DNA of 64,000 bases from Eimeria necatrix (Eukaryota > Apicomplexa > Conoidasida > Eucoccidiorida > Eimeriidae): NCBI RefSeq assembly GCF_000499385.1, contig NW_013654309.1:83501-147500 (forward strand). The letters run 5' to 3'. Positions within the stretch are counted from its first letter, which is position 1. Each line of letters begins with the position of its first letter. Position numbers and translations under genes: made by a program. The notes beneath the pieces were generated by a model. The model worked only from the letters and a program-made list of their open reading frames with translations, ran no database searches and was not told the origin of the DNA. Shown here in pieces: positions 23,095 through 35,003 of this stretch.

Positions 23095-23833
23095 TCAAGC
23101 TAGCAGAGGCCGGCGGTGAGTGGAACTATGAGCCAAAGCCATGCGAATGAAGAAACCGGAAGGCTGGGTTGTAGCTGGATGTGAGGCCCTAATAACTGAA
23201 TTTACTAGGTGAGACGCGTTCAAAGCAGCAGCATCCCCTCTAAATTCTTCCCATAGGTCCTTCAAACAACGATGGGGTCCATCTTCAGGAAAACGAAGAC
23301 CGAGACCGCCTAGGCGCAGCGCAGCGCTGGAAGCCCACGATCGTTTAAAGTGCAGGCTGTTCAGTTTATATGCGTATCTCAAGTTAAAAGTCTATTCATT
23401 ACATAGAGAAGAAAAGCGGGCCGAAGCCACAGAACATTGTCTCTGGCCATCCTACAGCACAGGCGACATGTGGCTGCGCTGTCACTGCTGAAGGTCAGTG
23501 TCGGCGATGTTAAATCTGTTGTAACCCAAATTACCATATAGAGTGCAACCTGAAAAAAAGAAAACACTTCAATTTTTAAGTGTCTTGCAACAATTGACCT
23601 AAGTCGGTCGAAATTGCTCAATGCTAGCCGACACCAGAACCTGTCCCACCGCCGCCACTGCCTCGCCTTGCCTCATTAAATGCCCCCTCTCTAGGTGACA
23701 GACCTCTGACAACATACGGCATACTCTTCACATTTAGATGTGAAAAATTTGGAGAGTCGGTAAAAATGTTTCGAGCGCTCCTAGCCACGGCAGCACGGAG
23801 ACCTTGCACGATACTCCGCCCACGCTCGGACAC
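23095..23833 (-). CDS. possible small multi-exon membrane protein, unrecognised
   Basis: Three minus-strand segments look exon-like. The first (about 23833-23656) reads SARNIFTDSPNFSHLNVKSM then PYVVRGLSPREGAFNEARRG. The second starts after a very strong acceptor (polypyrimidine then CAG at about 23551) and encodes VALYMVIWVTTDLTSP, a likely membrane segment. The third (23382-23095) contains GPHRCLKDLWEEFRGDAAAL. The order of a LSP.E.AF motif followed by a short membrane helix vaguely resembles the QCR8/UQCRQ subunit of complex III, but the match is weak and the junction phases are not established. No ATG was found for the first segment. Confidence 0.3.
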
Positions 23834-24457
23834 AGAGCGACTGATAAATTAGCCGATCCTAACTCTACGGAAAGTTCTTGCTTGGCCTAATGAGCGAATT
23901 GCTCTATTCAAAGAACCCATAACGAGTACGAGAACCATTCGTTGGTGTGTGGGACCTACTGACACTTTAAGGGACATAGCTACAGGGGAGACAATGAAAC
24001 CCAGAGAAACAAGACAGTGTTGGCTGGGTGTTTGTACGCTACTTGGAATTACCCGTTAGTGGTTGATATATGAGCATGCACGCAGTCCTCACAGAGTTAC
24101 CAACGCGTAGTGTAGTTCCTCGCTTCCCACCATTGACTGAAGCTGCTCAGTTACACACCATCCGAGGAAGGCTACTGAAAAAGGAGGCAGAGGATTTTTG
24201 CTCACTGTACCTCTGTACCATGCTCCCTGGTGTGAGATAGTAGTTTAGGAGAAGCGCATGCAGAAAACCATGACTGGCAGTCTAGGCGCTTCGTTACGAA
24301 ACTTTGCAGTACAGTAATGTGTGGTGCTTGATTTCAGTGCATTTGGGGCGTAAAATTAATACTGCAGTGTCATTTTAGACTGACACTTGTCGACGCTTTC
24401 TGACAGTTGCGAAATATAGCCATGCAATGAACGATTCGACGTGTTCGAGCAGCTGGT
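23834..24457. other. intergenic
   Basis: About 620 bases between the preceding candidate and the 3' end of the RPC4 gene; nothing recognisable. Confidence 0.4.
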
Positions 24458-26897
24458 TCAACCCTGTCTGTGGGCCAGTGAAGCTACGGCTCTGGAAACA
24501 TCGGCAGTGAAGGTTAGTTTTCTCGTGCATCGGCCCACAAAGATGAACTCGTTAGTCTCCGACAGCAAACAACCCACTTCCTGCGTGAGACAGAACCGTT
24601 GCACAAAGGAAGAATTGCAACTGGGCGAAGCAGGCGCACAACGGTTTATCACTGAGAAAAGTAGCCCAGCGTGCACTATAAGCCGCAGCCGCTACACATT
24701 GATGGGTGTCCACATCAGATTTTACTTTCTTCTGGCTTCTTGAATATTGCACTCAATAAAAAGATAGCTTGCGACTGCACTGTTTTGCCGCCGCGACGAT
24801 GCCATGGTGCTGGTCCACGAGTCATTGAATATGTAAAAACACCCACATGAACTTGTACGAAGAGTGCTAATACTGCAAACAAGCCACTTCACGTCATTTC
24901 TACAAAAACATGGCGTCGCCAGCTACCAAGCACGCACCTGCGCAAAGGAGCCCTCAGTGCCAACAAGCACGTCGTAACAAATGTCCTGCAGAGAAAAATA
25001 CGAACGCAAATGCTTCGCTTAATTCACATGGGAGGCACCGACGGCCTCGCAGCTCATCTTTCTTCGGCTTAGCAAACAACTGTATCCTATCTGCAGAGTG
25101 CACACCTCGCTTCGAAGCTTGTAAGCAGGTCCGAGGGCCACTGTTTTTCTCTGCGATGTATCTGTTTCCTCTGATGCCTCAGAGACAGCCTTTTCCTTCC
25201 TTTCAGCAGCGACTTCAGTAAGGAGCCGCAGGTGAACACGACCGCTGCGGCGAATCAGCAGTTGGCCGATACGACCGGACGGTAGGGCATGCAAAGGAGC
25301 CGGAGTGTTGCGTAAGCTGCTGCTGCCTGTTTTCACTTGCTTCTGTTCTTTTGTCGCTTGCTGGCCCTGTTTGCTCTCCGACTGCTGCGACTCTTGGGCC
25401 TGCATAGCTGAGATGTCCAAAGGCGGAAGAAGCCCCGGGAAACAAAGGTGAATAAACTCCCTAGAAAATCGCACGAAGCAGCAACGCAACAACACAACAG
25501 TCACAAAGCTCAGCGCACACAGCAGGAGCTGGAGGATCTGAGCTTGCGTCTCTAGAGAGGCCTTGCCTAGTTCTGAGTCTATGTGGCCCCTCAATATCAA
25601 ATATGCCTGTGCAGTACACGTGGCTGTGGTCTACAATTCAAGCTAAGGAGGGTCGTGCGAGAAACGATACGGCCTGCTGTCTTCTTCCAACCACTGCCCG
25701 CTGTCTGTACTTGCAAAATGATTCTTCAGGAGCAGTGAAGCTGGAGATTCATCACTGTTGTCTACCACAACTGTTCGTTGCGGGCTCTCCTCTTTGGTGT
25801 CTGTCTGCCGGTCTGTGGGTTCTGTTCGCCCCAAATGGTTGGGCGTTGAAGCTGCAGTGTCTATGCCCTGTAGCTCGTCTTGCTGCTGGTGTTGGCTGCT
25901 GCTGTGCAGCATTTTGAAGCCGCCCTCCTCCTTAACTTCCTGCTGCTGTGGTTGCTCCTGTGGGCTTTGCACTTGCTGATTGAAAGGGACCGTGATGGGG
26001 AGCAGCAGGTGACCTTGCGAATCGTCGGCAGCCAGTTCGCTCAAGCTGATTGAACGGGGTCCTTTCTTGTTGAGCTTTGCATTGCTGTTTGCCCCGTGCA
26101 GCCCCATCGTCGGAAGCTGCATTGGCTGTTTGGCCATAGACTCGCACGGGCGCCTTCCATCAACCCCAAATTTGGACCGGTTCGGGCGGTCGTGGCCCTG
26201 CAGGTGACAGTGAAAATGACAAGAAAAAAAATGCACCGTTTCGTCGGGTAAAAGATTGTGTCCTCGGCGATGAGCTAGGAAAATATAGCTGGGGTTTTTC
26301 AAGCCGCCATTTGCCTGGGGAAACGGTACGCACTTGGGAAGAGGGTTGTTGACTGTGCAGAGAGCGCAGCAAAAGAGCGTCCACGCTGAATCCAGATGCG
26401 ACGCTCGACGAAGTAGGTGCGGCTGTTGCTCCTGAAGTTGTCTCTTGCTTTACAGCTACGTTGGGCGTGAATTTAACGGGGACCCTGCTTGTGCTGCTGT
26501 CATTTACAGAGATTGAGGGCGCTAACGGGCGCGCAGACTGCTGTGTCACATGGTGCTGTGGCCTGAAAAGGCCAGGGCCCCTAGGGCCACGGAGAGACGC
26601 TGCTATTTGCTGTTGTTCATGCTGCCGCATGGAAGAAAAGCTGCGGACTCTCACTGAATGCACACCAGACAGCCAGCGAAAGCATTGCATGCGCGCCAAA
26701 GAAAGAAACAACCTCCGCAGCTATATACCACGTTTTTCGTCAAACAAACACAGATGTACGCGCACCACACATTTTTAAGATTCGTAAGCTTAATCCGTAG
26801 TGATTGGGGGTCTTCGGAGAGGGCTGTCCACGGGGTACTTACAGGGCTCCTTCTTAATGAGCGGTCGGTGTTGCGGAGTATTCCCGCTACCTTCCAT
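24458..26897 (-). CDS. RPC4: RNA polymerase III subunit RPC4 (5 exons)
   Basis: RPC4 (yeast Rpc53, human POLR3D) pairs with RPC5 in the Pol III TFIIF-like subcomplex that works in initiation, termination and reinitiation. Exon 1 is 26897-26843 (MEGSGNTPQHRPLIKKEP, strong GTAAGT donor). Exons 2 (26653-26334), 3 (26197-25671) and 4 (starting at 25460) follow in consistent phase. The last exon ends at TGA 24458. Family marks: VPVKFTPNVAVKQE in exon 2 (the N-terminal k.F.P.v motif), LPSGRIGQLLIRRSGRVHLR in exon 4 and SSFVQRFCLTQEV with FIFVGRCTRKLTFTADV in the last exon, which together form the RPC4 C-terminal domain. Exon 3 is Gln/Ser-rich linker with an acidic patch (VVVDNSDES). The exact donor of exon 4 and acceptor of exon 5 are unresolved (the latter near 24650 or 24610). 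Confidence 0.85.
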
Positions 26898-28935
26898 TGT
26901 CTTCCGCACACAAGAAACACCGACTTATGGTCCTTGTTCAGGAGCAGAGCTGCGATACAGGCAACAACGAAGGATTTCGCTCGGAAACACTGAACACAAG
27001 AGCGGCTGGAGTCGGGCTGGCCCTTGAACTGCGGGAAAGAGTAAGTGAGAACTTCTGGATGAGCCACTTAGGAAATCTTCAGTTCTTGCTTATTGCTTTT
27101 TAAGCTTAGCGCAACGCTTACTATAGCAGTAGTAATATTTCATCCCCTGTGGGGCAGGTGCATGCACGCCGACAGAAGCCTCGAAAGCTGAAACTTACAC
27201 GGAAATATGTGTTACATAGAGGTGTCCTGCTTTTGTAAATACCATATGATTCACAAACATATGTAGCATTATATTGGTCTCTTTCTTTTGCCCTAATGGC
27301 AACATTTCGCGCAGTTTATTCAATTGGCATCCAAAAACACACACACTCCACCGACCGCAGAAAGCCCCGATGGAGGGAGCACAACGCAGTTATAAATAGC
27401 AAAACCAAATATAGGTTTGAACTTAATATCGAAATCTCATCTATCGTCTCTCTTTTGGTGCTTAGTACGCTGGTTTCAGTCTGTCGTTTTGGGGACAAGA
27501 CATGAACGTATGTACCCCGGGTGCCGGAGAGAAACCAACTGAAGGCGTTTGCGGCTTTCCTCTCTCTGTATCAGTCACGCTGTTTGCATCTCAGTTTACT
27601 TATTTGGGGACATGTACGGGGCCACTGGGTGTGAACCGCTTCCGTACCGTGGGCAGCCACACAGGACAGCGTGAGGTCGCATCACGAACGCCATCACTGG
27701 GCACTTCGTTTTGAGTATATAATTGCTAAGATGCAGGGCCTCAAGAAGCTCACCAAAGATAAAATCGGGCCTTCCACTCAACCATCATCGACGCGCGATG
27801 TGGGCAGCAGGCTGAGTCAAACCATAAGGGCGCCAACGTAGAATTAAACTTCCGCGGAAGCCTGCCCGCGTCACTACTCAGCTTGGAGTTCTGCTTCCCA
27901 GGTTTTTCCTTCTACTCTTGAAGCAGAAGCAGAAAATATAATGAATCCTTACTCTATGCATGCTTGTGAATTTTTTACGTCGATCAGAGGACTGCTTTTC
28001 CAGCTGCGCAAATCGACTCACTGTTTTGGAATGCGAACGCAGAAACGACAACAGGAATACTGCATAGACTATGAAGCATATCGCCACTTCGCCTTTTTTG
28101 CCGGCCTTTTGCTGCATTCAAATGCACCGACGCCCACGAGTGCCGTTGAACTCGTCAAATGGTACAACACATACGGCGCAATTGATTTCGTATACAGGAT
28201 GCGCAGTAGCATAGTGCCTAGTTTCGGGAGAGATTCAGGGTTTATTCACAGCGGTGTTGAGGTGTTGTTGCACTGTGCTTTGCCCTAGCGGGACTTGGGT
28301 CTCTCAAGGGTGGAGGCATGGGGCATGGTTTTAGAGGACACTGTTTAAGTTGTCCATGACTGTTTATATCGTGAAGAGTATCTGTATGACTCGTACGGAG
28401 TGGCTTCGATGCATTTTTGTGCAGGTATCTGACGCAGAAGGCCTACTGCGTACCGAGAGTACGTGAGCGCAAGCTGAGCACTGCATAAGCATAGGGATGT
28501 GTACCTTGGCCGTGCCTTGTAGTTTTGGGCGGATGGCGTAGGACTGAAAATTTGTGGAATTTTACGGCGTAGGTTCTCATTGTATGCCGACATGTTTGTA
28601 GCCCACGTAGGTGTTTCATCGCAGGGGTGGCCGGGTCTTTATTGTTCCTTTTGTTCAGGACCTGTCCCGGCCTCTTGTCCCACGTGTTTACACGACTTTA
28701 GTTCACAACCTAATCCTGGATTCATGCGTCGAGGTGATTCATGTTACACTGCCTGTTTTTGGACACAATGTAGTGCAACTAGTGGGGCGGTTGCTCAGAA
28801 TGGGACATGCAGCGTCTTCTTTGTTTGGTGCATGCCATGCATGCCTTTAAAACTGTGCCCGTGAGAGGCAGGCCGGGTGCATTCAAAGCCCGCGGACAAA
28901 CATACACCAAATCTATACCCCGGTCCACATCGTGC
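26898..28935. other. no recognisable gene
   Basis: About 2 kb upstream of RPC4. Small frames occur on both strands (for example 27941-28288 plus and 28580-28864 plus) without family features. The proximal part should contain the RPC4 promoter. No repeats were seen. Confidence 0.4.
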
Positions 28936-29171
28936 TCATTGTAAAGTATGCCTCACATGCAAGGCTTCCTGTGAAAAGAGGACGCTAGAAAAGTGAGAAT
29001 ACTGTTCCTGGCCGTAAGAGTTCGTCACCGTGTGCTCCCACATTACCTCAGGTCGTACAAAACTCCACGAATGGTCTCCAGCTTCTGCCGAACAAGTTCT
29101 TTTTGCTGTGGGCGTGGCGGGACTTCGCACTCGATTTCGACGTCAGGATGAGAGCCACCCCCTTCTGACAT
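28936..29171 (-). CDS. possible small two-exon protein, unrecognised
   Basis: An ATG at 29171 opens a hydrophilic, helix-forming frame: MSEGGGSHPDVEIECEVPPR, then QKELVRQKLETIRGVLYDL. It runs to a donor (CTGAG|GTAATG) at 29047. An acceptor at 28984 (TTTTCTAG) continues in phase 2 for 16 codons to a stop at 28936, making about 57 residues. The first exon looks strongly protein-like. The second exon is the weaker part, and a later acceptor after TTTTCACAG would give a shorter tail. I do not recognise the family; the length and charge would fit a small complex subunit. Confidence 0.4.
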
Positions 29172-30890
29172 TCTAAAGCGGCAGTCTACTTGCAGGCGCG
29201 TTTTTCACATTTGCCTTGCGTCCGAATTCAAAACGACAGCAGTGAGACTTCCACGCTGGAGAGTTGAGTTCATTAATCACAAACAGAGTGCCGATTAGGT
29301 ACGTCAGTCAACCGTGTAAAGCCAGGATCCTGCTGGCTGTAGCATCCGCCTGCTGACGAAGTGCTTGCACCCACATGTTCCGCGTCGGCTTCGTGAAAAA
29401 ATAGTTCAATAGGTGTTCCCAACAAAAATTACGCCCATGAGCACGAGTGCAGCGGCATCTGCAGGGAAGCAATCTAACCCTTTTGGACTTCGGACATTTG
29501 GAATAATCATCAGTTTTTGCTGAAGCCGACCAGGCACCTTTTGGCGATCACCGGGTGTTCGGGTGCAAATGGCGCACAGGCAAACAGCCGAAAATTCTAG
29601 AGCACTCTTACCGAGTTCGGTCAGTCCTAGCTGTGTCTTCGAAACAATGCCACGCGACTAGTGGCGTAAACGAGGCAGACTGATTGAGCACACTACTGGT
29701 TCATTGCTGCTTGATTCCTGCCCCATTGAATGGTTTCGCGATGCAGCCTGGCTACTGCCTTCGATGACTCTAGCAGGTTCCGGTGCTGCGGAGCGCGCGT
29801 ATTGCAGCACCTAATGGTTGTGCTCTACACATTTAGTGCCTATTCAGCGCTGCAATACTTGCGGTCACGTTCCATTCAACGGGCGTGCAAACCACAAGCA
29901 GCAACCGAACCTTCTAGAATCCTGGAGCTGAGCAGCCAAACAGCAGCGCGCTGGACTGCATCGGCAAGCACTTCCACGATGCTCTTTAGAGGCATTGATG
30001 AGTGACATACAAAGAAACTGCACCCTAGTATTCTGAGGCCCAAGGCTCTGAAAGCTGCATTCAAGGAACGTGCATGTGGTTGGCACCGCTTGGCTCTGTT
30101 ATATCCTCCCGTTGTTGAGGCACAGGCCACAAGCACAACGACGAATATTGGATAGGCTGGGTTCTTCCTCAACTGTGAAGATGATTCGTGATGCAAAGAG
30201 ACTCACTTATCAAGCATGCCCTCCACATCCGGTGCTAGGGTACGAACCTTTAGCAGATCTCGTCCGCCCAACATAGGGGCTTAACGCGGCACAGGCGGAA
30301 CCCTAATTTATGCTACAGAGAATATCCAAGTAAAGTACTATTCCTTTCAAAACAGTAAAGCTCTGGTTTTGAACAGTGTTCCCCGACACCACCATTTACT
30401 CTACCCATTCCTAGTTCTGCACTACTCATTCGCGGAATAATTCCCAAGGATTGCAGCTTTGGTGATGAAAGTGTCAAAAATCACTCTAAAATGACAGTAT
30501 CAGGGAGCTTCATTTTCTGTTATATAGTGCACCCAGCGCAGCGCCAACAATAATATGGAAGAAGCGCCCACAGCGATTTGAAGAACGAGAGATGGTAGCC
30601 AATTAAAGCGACACCACGCGGCATCACTTCCTGTGCTTTTTCTTTTCCTTTTTCTCCTTCTGTTAAAGAGGCCGCACATGGCAAACAGCAGAAACAATGC
30701 CATTCCATCGGATCAAACACGTGCTTTAGGAGGGCATGCGTGAATAGGAACAGTACGAATTGCCTACCAGGTACATCACTGCAGCTCACGCTTTTTACAA
30801 CAGACGAAAATCTGACGCAATAGTAGTGATCAATGCTACAATGAACGCTGCCTTTGCGTAGGCAACTGTGCTTATACGGAATGTAACCGT
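29172..30890. other. no recognisable gene
   Basis: About 1.7 kb up to the 3' end of SSRP1. Short frames only, with no supported exon or repeat. Confidence 0.45.
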
Positions 30891-33800
30891 TTACACCCTC
30901 ACTTTGTGTTTGTGTTTCCGTTTTTTCTCCTTTTCGCCGTCCTCATTTGACTCCGCAGCACTGGCTTCGCTTTGTTCGTCGTCCTCCTCTTCTTCAAAGT
31001 CTTCGTCTGCAAACGTGTGCCATGAGGCACCTGCTTGTAGGCGTTATAGCAGTCTCTACACACCACGCGGCTTATACCCATTGCGCATTGCCATTCAGTA
31101 GCTGAATGCAATGAACTGCGTTCATATAATTTAAAATAATGCGACTAAAACACAGAGAATCACTTCCAGCTACTTCTCAGGAGGACTAAGTTGTAACCGC
31201 ACCAGTTTCGGACTCTTCTCCACCATAATCGTCATCGTCTTCATCTGTTTGAATTTCTGCTTCCTGCAGGCCACCAGTCCTTGGTGCATTTCCTTTTTCG
31301 ACGTTCTTGATGCGAATTCCTTTTTGCGTCAGGAATTCAACTAAGGGCTGTGACCACACAGCGGAACGTAGCATACATCCTAGCAAAGGCACGATTAAGC
31401 GCACCTACGGCGACTACTAAATCAGAGACACAACAATTCGTTGCGAAATAAAACCACAGGCTTACGCTGTACTCGTTGCGGTCAATGGAAGTAAACTCGT
31501 GCTCCACCCCTCCACGGCAAGAAACTGTGAATGCAAAGAAACGATTGGTCGTGCTGGCGCCGGTGCGGCTAAATTCTACACTGACCACATCTTCAAATCT
31601 GAAGGGAACGCACTCACGTCACATGGAAGATGCGGTAGTTTGGCGCGAAATAAGTAAGAGGATGCATGCTTTGCAGGTCACCAGCACAATACAGCGATTA
31701 AAAGCCAAGCTGCACACCTGACAAATATAACAGGTTTGACGATGAACAAAAAAGATCGATTAAGTGGATACAAATGGCCGCTTTGTGCTCGGTAGCTGCA
31801 AGTTATTCCATATTGGTTCTTGACGCTCTTGAAATCTCCAGGGACAATTACGCTCTTCCCGATTAGGGACTTCAAAATGCGCGTAATTACATCGAACGTT
31901 TTTCCTGAAGGGAAGAGCGACAACAATGGGCTGCAGGCGAACGGTAAGAGGGAAAAAACGAACCACTCTGCGCGTACTTTGTACCGTCGAGGGCCTGCTC
32001 AAGATGCACATATATTACGAAGTACTAGTAAATACCCTCTAGCTGCTTTTCGAGTCCCTTCTCCTTTAGCTCCGCCTCCTCCAGATTCACTTCAGCCGAA
32101 GTTACGTTCTCGCTGTCAAACTGCATCACGACGAAGGGGTAAGATGTCTGTCCTTGTCTCATAGCATTATCCAAAGACAGAATGAAGTTGACGTGCGGAG
32201 AATTCGGACGAGGCACGAGGAACATTCTGACAGTCACACCTCATAACAAAAAGGGATAGACTCAACAGAGGGCCAACAAAGTGAACAACTAAGCAAAGCA
32301 TGGATATATTTCAAGTGAATACTCCTACGCGAAGGCATTTCTATGCGCGTATACACACAAGCAAAACGTACCTGTTGATGTTCGTGTAGAGAATTGTGTA
32401 GTCGTACGACTTCCCATGAAACTTCAATGCACGGCGACCGATGTCGATTTCATAGCGTCCCCTTGGCACCAACAGAGGCACATCGTTCAGAAGAGCAATG
32501 CTTTCCATCTTCGTTTCAGCGACGCCGCTTTTCTTCACAAGCTTCTGCAGATCAGGCACCACCGATCCAGGGGCAGATACTGCATTTGAGACGCACTAAA
32601 ACCTTTGTTCACTGGAACCTCAACAGGAAAGAACAAGGTGGTATCTGTTTGTATCTCCTTCACGCAGCACATTATACAAACAAAACAGGAAGGACCATAA
32701 AGTGTGCAGCATACAGAAAGGCTAAAACGAACCTCCTTCAGGTTCTGAAGATGGCTGTCCGTTTCCTCATCGCCCGTCGCCGGCTGGAACAGCCGAATCT
32801 CTAAAAGCATATCTTCTGATTGATCCCTTGAAAAGTAACACACGAAGTTAACCAAGTAAAGACAGAGTAAGGCAAAACAAAGCATATTAGCCGCAGTAAG
32901 GGGAAGGCCTGACGGCTACACGACGGGGAGAAGGCAGCATTGGACACACGCCGCTCATGCGCTGCCTTAAGGCGCTCATTTTTTTAATATTTGTACTACC
33001 CTTCAATGCCGCTACTGAAGACGCGCTGATTCGGAGGGATTAGTGAACTTATCATGGCTATGTAACGGATGAAATGCCCTCAAGCAGAAGAGATATTTCT
33101 CCCCAAACACCGTACTCACCTCGTGTCATCTTGCACAAGCTCAATAGCCAAGTCATTTTTTGATGGTGTCGTAACCTGGGCAATGTCTTGAGCATTTACT
33201 TCAAATGCGGGGCAGCCGTTCACTGAAACATTCAAATTGTTTCCTATGAACCAAAAGGCGCAGCGTCACCCAAAAGCATTTCCCTAACCTTAGGTAACAA
33301 AGCCTCCATTTGAATTGCTTCCGTAAGGCTCTAGTTCGGCTGTACCTAGTCCGTCAAAAGTAAAAGCATAAAAGAGAACCGCAGCATACCATCCATGGAA
33401 ACATCGCCCCAGTGCCAGCCCAAATGCGCTATGTTTTTGGTCTGCAGTTGGAGCTTAAAGTGATCAGAAAAGTGCCGACGGATGTCCTCATAGTTCTGCG
33501 GAAACCGGAAGCACCAAAAACGGTAAAAACACTGAATACCAGCGCTACTGCTGCCCCTGGGCTCCAGCAGTTTTACTTAATGGAAAGTGACGAATCAAAC
33601 GGCGCCAGGGTAAAAGATAAACCCATGGCTGCATGCTGTTCTGAAAAATCACATCTGGCGTCCTTGACCTACCTTTTTGTGAAAACCATCAAAGATGACG
33701 ATGCTGTCATTTCTGTGAGGACCGAGGACGATCTTGAGTTGATACTGGTCAGCCCCACAGTGTATCCACTGTGCGTCTGCAACATCTGAGCTTTTGTACT

Positions 33801-34120
33801 GATAAACTTTCCCATTCCTCCTATTTTTCCATCCGAAAATCTCCCCACTCATTTTAAAGAGGCCCTATGGGGTACGCCTCACGTAAACACAGCCAAAAAC
33901 CTTGAATTGAAAACAGGTGCTACTTCTTCAGGAGTCATGATATATAGAGAATATGTAGGGACATTTTTAGCTCCCAAAGTGCCATACGCGCAATATGTAC
34001 TAATTGGATAACGCCCAAGCAAGCACAGCAACTTACGGGGTCGTTCCTTCCCAAGCCGCGAATGTTTGCTACCGAGACGACCGGGCCACCAGGGCCGGCC
34101 GGCGGAGCGCCTTGAGACAT
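30891..34120 (-). CDS. SSRP1: FACT complex subunit SSRP1/Pob3 (11 exons, complete)
   Basis: SSRP1/Pob3 forms the FACT histone chaperone with SPT16, opening and restoring nucleosomes during transcription and replication. Eleven exons join in phase: 34120-34037, 33864-33673, 33495-33390, 33243-33120, 32826-32733, 32595-32372, 32226-32036, 31904-31718, 31598-31466, 31347-31203 and 31006-30891; together they give 531 residues. In order: an N-terminal PH-like domain (GEIFGWKNRRNGKVYQYKSS, W.WGDVS), the SSRP1 core with PLLVPRGRYEIDIGRRALKF, HGKSYDYTILYTNINR and MRQGQTSY, then the Rtt106-like PH domain (SVIVPGDF, ITCSYRAQSGHLYPLNRSF, EFTSIDRNEYS). The tail is acidic (TDEDDDDYGGEESE, DEDFEEEEDDEQSE) and ends in a short basic KKRKHKHK segment. 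No HMG box is present, as in yeast Pob3. The start ATG precedes a short Pro/Gly-rich leader. The gene has no homopolymer runs. Confidence 0.95.
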
Positions 34121-34964
34121 TTCTGTTTGTTGTCTGGATTCTGCACTGTATGAGGCTTTGTTGAGCTAGAACGCGGGGAGCCTTGTTCCCACACAATCGA
34201 GGGCCGCACGGAGGCTGCCCGCAGACGCGGGGAATAACAACTGCAATATTTGAACCCACCAATAAACAAGAGCTCGAGAACAAGTGGGCGCCACCGCTTA
34301 TGTGTTTAGACAGAAGGATTCGAAGGGGGTGATATATGCTCCGATTGTTGGGGCTTAATGCATGCAAGAAGGTGGTTAGGAAAGTGGGATTGCACACACA
34401 ACCCAAATTACGGGGCAAATAAAAACTTCATTGTGTTATGCAGTCCTAAAATTCAAACAAAGTACTGTCTTGTTAGGGTGTGCTTTATTCTAATCATTTG
34501 GCAAGTGTTTGCTCTGCGTAGCTCATTTCCTGATAAGACAGCGGGCTGTAGCCGCAAGATTTCGCTCGGCAGTGCATTGCGCTCGCCAAAGCGTTGAAAT
34601 ATTATGATTTCACGAAATTACACATGTCCATGAATGCAATGGGAACCCGCTGCTAGAATTTGTTCCTCAAAAAAGTGCTGATTTTCATGGACGAAACGTC
34701 CAAAATGAGTACTGCGTGGTAAAGCTATGCGGAACCAGTATATCTAGTTCCGATGCAAAGACAAAGTACAAGCAATTGTGGAGTAAGTAAATGCTGCCTA
34801 GGCAGTAGACAGCAGAAATATGGCTGATAGCTTTGTGCAGGCACACACGGAAGGAGGAGGGAGGGGTAAAAGGGTCATAAAGTGCTCTAAAGTGCTCTAG
34901 ATGCCCTTTCATCACCAGTGAGAGCTAGGCATATCTCTTTTCGTAGTTCTGTGTTCTGCTTTAA

Positions 34965-34967
<3 letters not shown>

Positions 34968-35001
<34 letters not shown>
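34968..35001. repeat. (TA)n microsatellite
   Basis: Seventeen uninterrupted AT/TA dinucleotides. One of very few simple repeats in the left 41 kb. Confidence 0.95.
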
Positions 35002-35003
<2 letters not shown>

